Shown one piece after another: positions 24,631 through 36,786 of a DNA stretch of 64,000 nucleotides. Both the position numbers and the translations under genes were made by a program. Below the pieces are notes generated by a model. It did not search any database, was not told the origin of the DNA, and saw nothing but the letters and a program-made list of their open reading frames with translations. This stretch comes from Nepenthes gracilis (lineage: Eukaryota; Streptophyta; Magnoliopsida; Caryophyllales; Nepenthaceae): NCBI GenBank assembly GCA_033239525.1, contig BSYO01000002.1, positions 26,952,068 through 27,016,067 on the forward strand, read 5' to 3'. How positions within the stretch are numbered: the first letter of the stretch is position 1; each line of letters opens with the position of its first letter.

Positions 24631-24913
24631 GCTCCCCTCTCGCAGCCCTTCCTCATCATGTCAGCGATTACCACGATACGACCATGAAATTCGTATCAAA
24701 ATGGTGCTTTCGTTGAGAGAAAAGCAGAGGAGATCGAAGAACGAGCACTTGACGCACTCGAAGCGGCCATCGTCGAGCTTGCCAACGCGATGAAGGACCT
24801 CCGACGGGCTACCGACAGATTTGGTGCCACCTTGTCTACCACAGTTTTCACTACAGCGCAAATCCAGTCATCAGTGATGGAACTCAGCCAATTGCTCCAC
24901 GTAATCGAAAGAC
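24631..24913 (+). mobile_element. Gypsy LTR end, primer-binding site and gag-leader fragment
   Basis: Positions 24631-24698 match the last ~70 bp of the solo LTR at 7038-7800 and end in GTATCA. A primer-binding-like TGGTGCTTTCGTTGAG follows at about 24701, the position expected after a gypsy 5' LTR. Next comes an open charged stretch (to about 24913) that looks like the start of gag but is cut by the next LTR. Confidence 0.6.
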
Positions 24914-25092
24914 TGTTGTGATATTTCGGATCCCATTCAATTATTTTAATATTAATTGTGATTTTGGGAATTTCGGATGGTGAAAATAAATTAAAATATT
25001 ATGAAATTTTCGGAAATGAAGGGGGTGCGGAGTGGGCCGGGTGTGCCGTAATGTTGTTCGGAGGCCGAGTTGGAATTTAAAATAAAATAAAG

Positions 25093-25147
<55 letters not shown>

Positions 25148-27375
25148 TAATAATAATAATAATAATAATATATAAAAGTAAAAGAAGGTAAAAGAAAAAG
25201 AAAAGAAGAAAGAAAAAGGAAAATGGGAAAAAAAAAAGAAAAAGAAGGGAGAAATTGTCGGGGAGAGAGAAGAGGGAAAAAGGGGGATTAGGGTTTGCAG
25301 AAGGAGGAAGAGGAAGAGGAGAGGGGAAAGGAAGGCGGCGGTGGCGACGCAGGAGACAGGTGGAGAATCGGCTGCGTGCGGTGGTTGTGGGGAGGTTGCG
25401 GTTGCGGATTGAGGCGACGGCGGCGATGGGTGAGGAAATCGGTGTCGGGTGAGTCGATGGCGGCCGTTCGGTGCGGTAGCGGTGAAATCGGTGGTCTCGG
25501 TGGTGTGCGGTGGTCGTGTCGCTCGGCTGGGTGTGGTGGCGTGCGGTGTGGGTTGTGCGAGGAAGATGGTCGGCGAAGTCGTTCGATGGGAGAGAGGAGG
25601 TGACGACGCGGCGGTTTCGGCGTCGATGGTGGCTGGGTGAGGTGGAGGAGGCCGGCGACGGCCTCGTGAGGCGGTGCGGTGGTGGATCGGCGGCAGAGGA
25701 CTGCCGGCAGCAGCGGCGAGGCAGCTGGGGCCGTGCGCAGAGAGGAGGGAGGAAGGCCGTGAGGAGGAGAGAGAGAGGCACGCGGGAGGTAGGAGAGAGA
25801 AAGGATCGATTGGAGTGATTCTACATCCTTTCTTCTTGATTTTGCAGTATAATGTTAAAGCAGTATCCTCCACCCCTATTCCCTTGATGCGATTTAATTT
25901 CCGATGCATTTTGGACTATGGGAGATTTTTTACTAACATTTATGTATTTTTAAATACCCTCAATTTATTAATTGCATAAATGCATGTATGTTTTATCTCG
26001 ATTTGTGCGGTGGTTTTGTAGATGTATTTATGATTTGGAGGTTTTGGACATCTTGACGATATATATGTATGTTTGGTATCCGTATATTGTGGAGGCCACG
26101 AACTGCGCCAGACTAACTACACATTTTTGCCGGGGGTGGGATCACTACGTGATCCGAGGCACTGGCTACTTCCGCAAATAAGGAAGATGAGGATTGGCTA
26201 CTTAGCCATAAAGAAGATGAGGTATCGCCCCAATTGTTTATTTCGGTAACCATCGTAAGGAATCGGCGGAAAACTAATATATTCGGACGTCACAATAAAT
26301 AATAAAAACTTGATGTTGCACCCAAAGCGCGGGTGGTAAAATATAGTGAGCAAGTTTCTTATACATGGAGACAGAAAGACATGGATGGCGCGCATCGGGC
26401 TGGTCGTAGCGATATATAGTCAATTTGTAGTTCGGGACGAGGTAACCTTCTTCAAGTTGGTATCATTTGATTCGTTCTCCGATTTCGCCGCATGCTTTGT
26501 ATTTGGCATGTATTTGGGTGTACGATGATTTGAGATCGTGATTTCGCGGATGGTCGGCGATAGGAATGCAAATCAGACGTCGATGTGATAAAACCCTAAC
26601 GTGTTTTGATTTATGTTTTAGTTCCTGCGGTTTTCTAGCGATTTCTGCATTTGAGTTTTAGATCCGGACGACAGTATGTGTCTCGCGTGGATGTGGTGAC
26701 GGCACGGCTCATGTGATTTCGGATCATATGATATGACATCGTCTATGAGGTTTACAGGATCGTGGTTTATATGATTTTGCCGAGGAGGGACAAGTTATAC
26801 AGACAGCGATTTAGTACGAGACATCTCCTCGATTTTCGGGGATTTCACGGATATGATGTTTTTGTTTTACGTGATTGATATGCGATATCCCTGCTTTCGA
26901 TTTATGCCATGACCGTTTTATACGATTCGACGATACTCACGTGAAATTGCACAGGCTCGCGTTTTCATATTTTATCCCTTCGGACTAGTGGCATGGATAC
27001 GCTTGCAGGAGGTCGGACGTGATCGGGCTCGGATATTCCTTTTGGCGAGTGGAGATGCTATATTTGGTATATTTCTGGTCTCGAGGATATGGTATGGTTA
27101 TTATTTATGGTCGGATGACCTTGATTATTGTATGTAAAATATTGAAGTTGTGGATGAGTTGTTGTAGACGATACCTCTCCCTTGCGATTATGGTATCGGT
27201 CGTGTATTATTTGTCAGGATTCATATCCAGTGAGATCTTGTGCGGGTTTATTTATATTGGGTCCTTGTATATGTTTGATTGTCACATCAAGGGATGAGTT
27301 ATTGTTAATGATGAAAATCTTATTATTGATTTTATTTTTGACCTGCGTATATTGTGGTCCCGGGTCGTGACAACA
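24914..27375 (+). mobile_element. Large solo LTR (chromovirus Tekay/Del-like)
   Basis: A 2.46 kb block begins TGTTGTGATATTTCGG and ends GGTCGTGACAACA, so the ends form a perfect TGTTGT/ACAACA inverted pair. Length, GC-rich centre and the CCCGGGTCGTGACA end resemble LTRs of Tekay/Del-type plant chromoviruses from general knowledge. It contains (TA)n at 25095-25142, (AAT)n at 25149-25170, and a purine-rich then G-rich stretch (25190-25820). No primer-binding site or coding domain follows, so it is a solo LTR. Flanking 5-mers (AAGAC and ACCCT) do not match, so no target duplication is visible. Strand is inferred from the end motif. Confidence 0.55.
25095..25142. repeat. (TA)n microsatellite
   Basis: About 24 uninterrupted TA dinucleotides inside the large LTR. 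Confidence 0.95.
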
Positions 27376-27720
27376 ACCCTAACTGGCGACCATTGCAGCG
27401 CTTAGCAAACTGGCCGGTTGCTGAGTTGGAGGGAGTGCCGGTTGCTGAGCCGGATGGTTGCCATTTAGATTGGCCGGTTGCTAAGTTGGATGGAGAGCCG
27501 TTTGCTAAGCTGGAGGGCGAGCCGGTTGCTCAGCTAGATGGTGACTCTCAAATCGCTATTTCTGCTTCTTTGTCAAAAAAATTTTCCCACACGACCATTA
27601 CCAACTCTGCCTCCACCATGGCACCGTCCCAAAAATCCTCACTAAAACCTTTCAACCCCTACATCAAATCAAACGACCTATCTTACCATCCACAAATCTT
27701 CCTGTTCTCCCAAACCCTTC
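27376..27720. other. Unidentified filler with short tandem repeats
   Basis: About 345 bp between the large LTR and the next P450 unit. Positions 27412-27543 hold about five imperfect 24-30 bp units of the type GGTTGCTGAGTTGGAGGG, which would encode repeats like PVAELEG/PVAKLDG in the plus frame. Probably retrotransposon internal sequence, but I cannot assign it. The final ~150 bp (27570-27720) match nothing else I recognise. Confidence 0.45.
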
Positions 27721-29372
27721 ATGTAAGGAAGCCATCAGCTAGTTTTCAGCACGTTCTGGGAGACTTCAAATGCTAAGTTTTAATATCACCAGTGTCCACG
27801 ACCTGAATCGTTGAGCATTTTTCATTTCCAAAAGTAAAGAAGAGTAAAAAAATTTTAATTTACTATAAATATTTTATTTTATTATTTTTAGAATTGATTT
27901 ATTTAATAAATGAGCATAATTTAATTTATATTGATGATTAATTAAATGAATACAAATTTATAAGATATCTAAAACAAAAAATATGAGTGTTTGTTGTGTG
28001 TAAAATTATAGTTTATATATTAATATATTATTTGGTGTTTTAAAATTATATATATATGTTGTACATATATAATCTAATTCAAATATTATAATATTTAAAA
28101 ATCTTTTAGCTGGTATTATAAAACTATTTGGTCCGTTATCCGATCAAATTAGCTTGGTTACTATTCTAATTTTTCTTGAATAATTTTGATTGGTTCTAGT
28201 TAAAAAATGACTCACGGTGGGACTATTCAAATCGTGACTATCTCTATCCATTGTATTCAGCGTGTTTGATAATATACGTCGTTATTAAACATTATATATG
28301 TAAAATTAGCATTATTTTATCTCATAATTATATTTAAATATAACTTATATTCTAAGATGCTATTATATTTAATTATTTACTTACCTATTTAACAAGCATG
28401 TTCAATTTTATCAGTATTAATACTTATATCATTCTAATCATTAAATAATATCTTAGTTATTGATTTTATATTCATTATAAATTATATAGATTTAGAATTT
28501 TAGAATAACCAGGGTTTCAATTTTATATACAAATCTCTACATTGCTATTCTAAATTATTACTCAATGGGACACACACTTCAATAATGATACGACGGTCAT
28601 GATCAAGCCGGTGATAGTGGTCCAAAATTGACAAAAATGGCAAAATTCTTCATAAGGGGTGTTAACCAATTCAGATTCATTTGATCTTGAATTTTATAAA
28701 ATATAGTTGAATTATATAATTAATATAGAAATAAAATGTAAAAATTTACGTTTAACTATTTCTTAGAAAGGCATAATTACTGATAAAATGAATTAATATG
28801 GTTAATCTTGTCGGATTAAAATTTTTTAATAAATATCTAATTTTATTTTTAATTTATACCTAGAATTTAAATTCTGACTCGAGAGATTTTAGAGGAGGCT
28901 ATTGGACTTTTTAACACTGATTTACAAACCATAAATCGCAATAAGAGTTTAGATGATCAAGAGTGACTTTTTAGATTACTCTTTAATCTTTAAATTAACA
29001 AATGACTCTAATGATTGAGTAAAAAGGAGAAAATATCAGAGAATGAGGCTCTGCGAGTATTTTGTGGAGATGATATATTCTAGATGGCAGGTTTATAACC
29101 TTTTTGTACAGACCAAGCGTTTAAGACTATTGTTAAATTTTAGAGATTATAGTAATCAATAACTAATAGATTTTGATATGTAAGAAGGTACTGGATTATG
29201 AGATACTAAAGATGCTTTGATCGCAAATTTGTAAAATGTCCCTGATCCAATATGCTATTGCTGTGTTAAGAGTCTTTGTACTCATAAGGCGCACAACTTA
29301 TTACATGGTAGGCTAAGTAATCGCCTATGACTGACCATTTTTTTTTTGGTGTTATTGATAACTGGTCAATAA
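27721..29372. other. 5'-flanking spacer of a lost P450 exon 1 (unit E)
   Basis: From GGAAGCCATCAGCTAG (27727) the sequence matches the start-codon region and upstream spacer of the P450 copies (compare 12938 and 47784 onward). No exon 1 precedes it, so the gene that belonged here was removed and replaced by the patchwork at 24287-27720. AT-rich, non-coding. Confidence 0.65.
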
Positions 29373-29855
29373 TCGATTTCGATACGAGAGTTTAGAGTCT
29401 TTAAAATTAATTGTCGTGTCTATAAACATAATTTAGTGGGCATTTTTTTCAGAATTTTTTTGATTAGAGCCATAATAATGGGTAATATCTCATGAATTTT
29501 AGTATTCAACCCGCATATTTATGAATATGGGTTTAGTGAGTAATTTTGAACTATTTTTCATTACAGCTCTAACATTAGTTCATATATCCTCAATTTTAGG
29601 ATCTACCTGTTATGTTTATAGACGTGAATTTAATAAGTACTTTTTGAACCGTCTATTGATTAGAGTCCTAATTTTAAATTATATCACTTTAATTTCATGA
29701 TCTAATTATTATATTTGTGGACATTGTCTTAGTGGATAATTTCAAGCTGTTCATTGACTAAAGTTTTGATGTTAGGTTACATCCCCACAATTTGTAGAAT
29801 CCAATTGCCATGTTTATGGATGCGAATTTAGTGAGTAGTCTCAAATTATTTGTTA
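29373..29855. repeat. Degenerate ~98-bp tandem repeat, spacer 2
   Basis: Same block as 14626-15103, with full units from about 29460. Divergence between spacers is far lower than between units inside one block. Confidence 0.7.
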
Positions 29856-30917
29856 AAAGATTATTATCAATCAATTTTAACAAAAAAAAAAAAGCCTTTT
29901 ATTTGTTTTTCTTTTTATAAATAAATGAAAAATAAAAGGTTTCTTAATTTGCTAAGCGGACCACAACTTACGAAATTAAATTGACGTGTTGACACTGCAC
30001 AACCCAATTAATAATAATTGAAATTAATCCAAATATAATTCGTCCAGCCCTCTCGGTCGACCGGGCCCTACTCGGTTCTATTTGATAGAGAGTGATTATG
30101 ACTTTTTTTAAGTTTATTTTTAATAAATAGCAATTTTTTTATTTTATTATTAATAAATCAGTTAGAAACTATTAATCACAGGCATATTTTAATTTTTTAA
30201 GAAATAAAAAATAAATCACTCATAATCCTATCCGGTTCTACGGGCGATGTGATGCGTATACTGTGCGACGTCTATATGATATAGTGGTATAGCCGTCGGA
30301 TAAAAACCCGATACCCATTATTTATATTTTTAGTAAAAAAATATATTTTTATATTTTTAATAATAAAAAATGATTGGCATTGAATTTTCATTAAACAGTT
30401 ATGATGTTATATCATACATGTGTCGTACGAAACTGCATCATAGCACCCTCGTTCATATCGTATCCCGGTGGCAACTTGATAGTGGTGGTGACTTGGTGGT
30501 AGTGGCGTTAATTAGGTGGTGTCGGAATAAAATTTTGAAAGTAGAGAATAAGTTCAGCTAGTATTATATTTTTACTTATTGACTTTATCCATGTCTAATC
30601 CGTATCAAAGAATACAAATCTCATTTATCAGGACAATCTTTGCTGTTACTTACTTTTATTAGTAAAATGGGTGGTTTTGATATTAATTATAGTGCATACA
30701 AAATTTTGATATACTTATACCCTCGTTTCTTCAATGCCGTAGATCTTCCACTTACATAAATTATTTTAGATGGTTAAACACCTTATATAAATTCACACAA
30801 GGTCCAAAGTTATAGTTAAACAAGTTGACATTAGAATATTTCTCTAATATTTTTAGATTTTTTTTAAAAAATATATTTAAATATATCATCTTTTGAATAT
30901 GTTATATTTAATATTGT
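29856..30917. other. Spacer sequence of unit E
   Basis: AT-rich non-coding DNA aligning with 15104-16162. No gene seen; the short frame at 30370-30561 is not conserved as protein in the sister spacers. Confidence 0.5.
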
Positions 30918-31441
30918 TGTGTCCTGGATCTGAATTTTGATCAGGTTCGGGTCAAATCGAGCGTCTGAATCTAACTCCGTTTACCAAATCTCGATCCTGC
31001 ACACCTCAACTACAAACAAGAGGTTAGGTGATAGCAGGAGTTTATCCCACCGTAAACATTCCAACGCTCAAATCAGAAATCGACCTTCGAATTAATAAGG
31101 TAAAAGGAAATGAGAGCAAATGAGAATACTGGGAAAGAATATTTGTGATGGGGGTTTGCTCTCAGTGAGAAAGGCTCTTGCGGCTCTTGTAGAATGTTAG
31201 CTTTTGGCACTATGTTTGTGAGGAACGTAGTGAGAGAGAAAGAGAGCCTCAGTATTCTGAAAGCGTAGAAACTTTATAAAAGAGAGCTTTGGCAGGATAT
31301 GGAGAGTGTTTCTGTGCGAAACTAAGAGCGTGTATTAGAGTGAGGACTCCATGGGCTTTTGTAGCAGTAGTGCAGGGTTACCTTCATTGTGCATAATGGC
31401 TTGATACCCGTACTCTGTTGGGATCACTGGCATACCCATCA
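30918..31441 (-). repeat. Gypsy LTR remnant, inverted-pair arm 1, spacer 2 (internally deleted)
   Basis: Starts TGTGTCCTGGATCTGAA like 16163 and ends at the same outer CCCATCA. About 450 bp between GATCACTG and GGCATACCC are missing relative to spacer 1. Confidence 0.65.
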
Positions 31442-33045
31442 AATACATTTAAATGTTTAATTAAATTTATTTCTCTATATTTTATATTTACTTATATCAT
31501 CAGTATTATACGATAAAAATCATAATCATACATTCAAATATTAGATTTAATATTGTATAACAGTTAATTATAAGTTTGTTAGCAATAAAATAAAATATTT
31601 TTAAAAAATATTTAATTATTTTAATTATCTTTTAATTTGTATCCGTAATCAATTCGGCCGATTTGATATTTTAGTTGTATAAGATGGTTAAAATAGAACG
31701 GAATGATTTCCGCTGTTTAACATTAAGTAAGTTGAATTCTATTGCATTCCATAGTCAACCATCATCTTCTTATATCTGAAATTGTTGAGTCTGTATAATA
31801 TTCTAAATTATTGTTCACAAAAATGATGTTCTATAACAATAATGTTTATTTTTTTTATAATAAGAAATAAATTGAAAAAATATCATTGACATAAAATAAA
31901 TAATATTACACGTGTATTTTATATAAGATAATTCACCATTTAAATTTTAATTATAATTTAAATAAAGTAATATTCGCATTACTATTAAAAATTCATAATT
32001 ATTTATAATAGCATTTATTATTTTAAAAATTATTAGAGCAGTATATGGGCAATTAAAATTTCTAAAACCAATAATTTTTTTATGATTCATAATTTTTATA
32101 AATTCAGTGTGTAATAACTCAAATATAAGGCAGATGATAATATAATAATCATACATCACTAATTGAATAAATATAAAATTTTACTTATATTAATTCTTAA
32201 AATAATTATTGTTTAAATTATAAATAGACAGATGATATAACCTTCAATAATAGCATTTATTATTTTAAAAATTATTAGAGCAGTATATGGGCAATTAAAA
32301 TTTCTAAAACCAATAATTTTTTTATGATTCATAATTTTTATAAATTCAGTGTGTAATAACTCAAATATAAGGCAGATGATAATATAATAATCATACATCA
32401 CTAATTGAATAAATATAAAATTTTACTTATATTAATTCATAAAATAATTATTGTTTAAATTATAAATAGACAGATAATATAACCTTCAATAATATGTCAA
32501 AATATTTTTATCTGCCTCAATTATAAATATTTCTACAAGTACCTTTCAAATCTGTAACTTTTTGCCATAAGAAAAGACTCAGAATAATTTATTCTGTCAG
32601 TCACTTTCGATTAAGGATTTGATCGTATTGAAAATTATAACTTTACACCATCTAAAAATATTAGATTAATTTAAATTAATAACAATAATTGTCTCTCAAA
32701 TTTTTCATATATTATTTTAGATGTCTGATATTTTTGAAATTTTTACACATATTCTTTTCAATTTTTGACCGCACTGTCATTTATTAATTGTTAATTAATT
32801 TAATTTTAAAAAATTTTTAAATAATATTTGAATGTTTCTATTGTTTGTTCAAAACTAGAAGGGGTACCAAGATCTCAGATATGTTGTGATTATAATATTT
32901 TAGAATTATTATCAAAATTAGTATACCCAGTGTAGAAGTATCAAGACAAATTTATCAAATCTTTATAATCTTGAAACTAAAAAATTATATAACCATAATT
33001 AAAAATTAAAATAAAAAAGAATAATATAAATATTTCTATTAATGA

Positions 33046-33086
<41 letters not shown>
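31442..33086. other. Spacer between inverted LTR remnants, unit E
   Basis: AT-rich sequence aligning with 17132-18417, enlarged by a local 242-bp tandem duplication (listed separately) and ending in a long (AAT)n run at 33048-33087. Confidence 0.55.
32007..32490. repeat. 242-bp tandem duplication
   Basis: Two nearly identical copies, 32007-32248 and 32249-32490, each starting AATAGCATTTATTATTT or equivalent. Sister spacers (17600-17850, 56860-57110) have one copy, so it is private to this unit and recent. Two identical short minus-strand frames here are a by-product. Confidence 0.85.
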
Positions 33087-33087
<1 letters not shown>

Positions 33088-33957
33088 GTTAACGCCTACT
33101 GTTAACTAGACAAAAAGCCAATGAGCGAGCAAAGCTCAATAACAGGACCGACAACCGGCTCACACAACGGTCAATGTTTCCGTTGACCGAAAACATCACT
33201 AATAGACCAGCCTGAGAGCAAGTCTCAAGTAGGTCAAGTCCAATTTGGCCAACACTTTCGTTCTTAACCAGCAAGTGTCTTATTCCCTGATTTTGCGCTC
33301 TTCACAGAAGGCAATTTCTATCATAACAATCGCCCCCAGGATCAATGCGCTTCCCTGAAGGAAAGCACAAAAATCCACCTCCTGTATGCAATATATCCAA
33401 ACGGTTACAGAATGTAGAACGAAAACAATCAAATTAGCAACGATTAGCTCCATGAAAGCTTCCATGACAGAAAAAACAATGATCCCAACGGAGTACAGGT
33501 ATCAAGCCATTGTACACAATGAAGATAACCCAGCACTACTGTTACAAAAGCTCATGGAGTTCTCACTCTAATACACGCTCTTAGTTTCGCTCACAAACGC
33601 TCTCCGTATCCTGCCAAAACTCTCTGTTATAAAGTTTCCACGCTTTCAGAATACTTAGGCTCTCTTTCTCTCTCACTACATTCCTTACGAACACAGTGCC
33701 AAAAGCCAACACTCCACAAGAGCCGCAAAAACCTTTCTCACCGAGAGCAAACCCCCATCACAAATACTCTTTCCCAGCATTCTCATTTGCTCTCATTTCC
33801 TTTTACCTTCTTAATTCGAAAGTCGATATCTGATTTGAATGTTGGAATGTTTATGGTCGGATAAAATCCTACTGTCACATGACCTCTTGTTTATAGTTGA
33901 GGTGTGCAGGATCTAGATTTGGTGAACGAAGTCGGATTCAGACACTCGACTTGATCA
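33087..33957 (+). repeat. Gypsy LTR remnant, inverted-pair arm 2, spacer 2
   Basis: Aligns end to end with 18418-19290 and begins directly after the (AAT)n run. Full-length relative to that copy. Confidence 0.65.
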
Positions 33958-34958
33958 GAAATATTTATATTAGATACCGAATGGTCTAATGATTAGAAAA
34001 TTTAAACTGTTTATCCTAATGAATAGTTATATGAGCCACGAGATGAATAGTCGGGTTAAATAAATCATTAATATACCCAATTGACAGGTATTAAATTTAA
34101 AATTTGTGTAACTGTTGGACCATTCAATTTAAACCGGCATAACATCTCAATTAATGTATAATCATGCCTTTTTAAAATGGATATATTGATTAATCATGCC
34201 ATTCAATTTAGTGCGCACTTTTTATTGACACTCTCATAAGTGCGGAATTTCAGTAGTTAAAGAGATACTAAATAACACACTAGATTTTTAATGTAATAAT
34301 AATTTAATCATAGTAATTTAGACGCCAAGTAGTATTTAAATAAATTAAAATTTACTAAATTTATCTTATAATTTTAACGGTTTAAGGTTAAATATTACTG
34401 TTAGTAGTACGAAAAGCTCTATTATGAAAGAACTCTAACTTTCATTTTTTCACCGGAGATATGACTATAAGTCAAAATACAATAACCTTACCTTTATTTA
34501 ATATGTTGGATACATTGTTGCATCATACCAGCAAAATGAAGAATTATCCCGCGCTAAATTTAAATAAATTAAAATTTATTAAATTTATCTTATAATTTTA
34601 ACGGTTTAAGGTTAAATATTACTGTTAGTAGTACGAAAAGCTCTATTATGAAAGAACTCTAACTTTCATTTTTTCACCGAAGATATGACTATAAGTCAAA
34701 ATACAATAACCTTACCTTTATTTAATATGTTGGATACATTGTTGCGTTATACTAGCAAAATGAAGAATTATCCCGCGCTAAATTAATAAAATATTGACAT
34801 AACAGTAAGACTTTTCCATATTGATTCAAACAATACAAATTTAAACATTACTAATGTAACACGAAGAACAAAAGAAAAATTTATTTCATATCATCCTTTT
34901 CAAAAGAGAAAGTCACTAGGCTGTGATAGGAGCACTAACGCCATTGAAACTTATGTTT
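33958..34958. other. 3'-flanking spacer of P450 copy E, rearranged
   Basis: Aligns with 19291-20631 but about 600 bp are missing at about 34190-34205 (between the ATATATTGATT and GTGCGCACTTTTTATTG segments). A 224-bp segment is tandemly duplicated (34337-34784). No gene. Confidence 0.6.
34337..34784. repeat. 224-bp tandem duplication
   Basis: Copies 34337-34560 and 34561-34784 both start TAAATAAATTAAAATTTA and run to CGCGCTAAATT. Single-copy in the sister 3' flanks. Confidence 0.85.
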
Positions 34959-35422
34959 CTAGCATATTGATTCATGCAATCTGTGGTTTGGCAACAAGAA
35001 CCAGATCCGTTATCTTATGCATGCTTATACCGTAAACTTCATCAAATCCAAATCTTCAGCTCGAACACCCAACGGAAGTTCCCAATCAAATCATGAAGAA
35101 GACGAGCAAGAGCAAGCTCAATGGTCACAGCCCTAATGCGATTGCCGGACAACCTCTTCTTCCAAAGACCGAAGGGCAACAACTCAAAATCCCGCCCCAT
35201 GAAATCAATGTCGCAGCCTATAAAGCGTCCGGATTGAATTCCTCTGGGGCTCTCACGATTTTGGGTCCCTCCCTATTTTCCAAACGTTGACAAAACTCGG
35301 ATTTTGGGGATTTCATACTCGCCGATGGTAATGTCTCGAATCGACTCCCTTGGCAAAAGCACCGGAGACGGGGGGTGAAGGCGGAAGGTCTCTTTGATGA
35401 TTGCTTTGAGATAGTAAAATTG
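34959..35422 (-). pseudogene. CYP71-type cytochrome P450, copy E (exon 2 fragment)
   Basis: The last three quarters of exon 2, from the stop codon (34959-34961) back to about the HQF segment before the ExxR helix. There it breaks at 35422 into gypsy sequence. Recognisable parts: the region encoding [13 protein letters not shown] on the minus strand and the NPD and C-terminal segments. The heme loop region and others are shifted by many 1-3 base changes compared with copy B, for example at 35040, 35092, 35132, 35165, 35228 and 35305. No 5' part of exon 2, intron or exon 1 remains. It cannot encode a P450. Many of the differences fall at CAG/CTG positions, so some may be sequencing artefacts, but the truncation is structural. 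Confidence 0.85.
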
Positions 35423-36786
35423 GAAGAATTGGTTCTTCTTCGTGAGTGTGGGTACGACCTGGCCCCTTCAAAAGGACTGGGGCCAGGTCCCGGAGACATA
35501 TGCGGGGACGCCGTCTGTCTCAGAGAAGGCGGCCCAGGAGTGGTTAATAAAGGCAATAAAGGTGAACCCCGATGATTTCGTTCGGGATTTTTTGGTTTCC
35601 CTGGAGAAGACTAGAAAGGTGAACTGGGGTCCGCCATCCTCAGTTTAAAAACCTACGCCGCCCGTGAGGATGATTAATCCGGAGGATTCCAAGGGCATCA
35701 TCATCCGTATGCGGCATACGGACGAAGGGTTTATTGGCCCGCTGCCAGAGAACGTGCTGGAGAAAACCTCGTCGTCGTCTTCCCTCATTGACTACGTGGC
35801 TGTCGGGATCTGCTACGAGTCTGGCAGCACTGTGGGCCTGGAAAAGACCCATGAGGACTGGCCGGCGGATTCATGAGTCATCTTGGCACAGCTTGCGCCG
35901 CAAGCGGTTCCTAGTGTTGTATCGATGGGCTCTTTTGAAGAGCCAGGTTGTGAGCCAGTGGTGGGCGCGCGGGAGCCGTCCGTTAGCTCCCCAGTTGTGC
36001 AGACTTCTGCTGCGGAGCCAACAGTGGAGCTCAATCCTCCGGCTGCAGTTCCAGAGGCTGCATTTGAGGATCCTGCAGCTGCCGTGGATGAGTCTGATGA
36101 TATCCTGGAGCGCATTTTGGAGAAGGGAGCTACGAGCTCGACTCGAGAGGATGCTCCTAGTCCACCGCCACCTGGGCCAGGTTTGGAGGCCAAGCCCGTG
36201 AGGCCCGTGAGGAAATTTTGGGAGGTATGACTCTTAGTGATTTGGTTCCTCGTAATTTTCCTTTTCCAGGTTTCTGACTTGCTCTTTGTCTATTTTTTGT
36301 GCAGCCGTTGAAGGTGGCCTCTGCCTTTTTTAAAGTGGTGGAGCAGCGTGATAAGATGCTGGCAGATAGGGAGGCGGAGATCGCCTGACTCGACGCCAAA
36401 CTGGCCGCTTTAGCAGGGGAGCATCGCGAGGAGACTGCCGCCCTCGAGGCTGTCCTGGCGGAAATGGAGACGGAGATCGCCAACTTGAGAGCTGAGAATG
36501 CTCGTTTGAAAGAGGAGGAAGACTGGAGCAAGGCAAGCAAGAAGCGGCTTGCAAATCGGAAATCCACCCTGGAGAATAGCTAGGTCTCCGGATTCACCCC
36601 CACGAGGTCGAGGGCATGCTGCACGCCCGGATATTTGAGGGGGTCCAGGTTGGTCGGCATCTTGTGAGGCTAATTGACCCTAACTTCCATGTTCAGTACA
36701 TTCATTTAGAAAACCACGGGCGCCAAGATAAGGACGACCTCGTGGAGGAGCCCCGAGACAGTCAGAGGCAGCCGCCGCCTCCTTAG
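35423..36786 (+). pseudogene. Antisense ORF (aORF) of the Tat element
   Basis: Plus-strand gene-like structure in the 3' part of a minus-strand element. The first exon has a Trp/Lys-rich part (about 35440-35640, e.g. KKDWGQVPETYAGTP-like, here QKDWGQVPETYAGTPS). It continues to an acidic Pro/Ala/Ser-rich part ending RKFWEV at 36224. An intron follows with GT at 36225-36226 and CAG at 36302-36304. The second exon is a heptad-like coiled coil (DREAEIA, LDAKLAALAGEHREE, AEMETEIANLRAEN) followed by a conserved-looking tail to a stop at about 36786. It is broken by a frame change near 35640-35880 and a TGA near 36386. Proteins of this type are known in plant databases as retrotransposon-associated; function unknown. 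The 5' end is lost at the truncation. Confidence 0.65.

Noticed and set aside
24941..25909. Long minus-strand frame (322 codons) and several plus-strand frames in the G-rich region
   Set aside because: Low-complexity Ser/Pro/Arg or Gly/Arg-rich translations through microsatellites inside an LTR; overlapping frames on both strands indicate composition, not genes.
27354..27776. 140-codon plus-strand frame as a host gene
   Set aside because: It starts inside the LTR end and runs into the P450 5' flank, so it is a chance frame across junctions, although the repeat inside is real.
31947..32401. Two short minus-strand frames with the same translation
   Set aside because: They are a by-product of the 242-bp tandem duplication in AT-rich spacer; not conserved in sister spacers.
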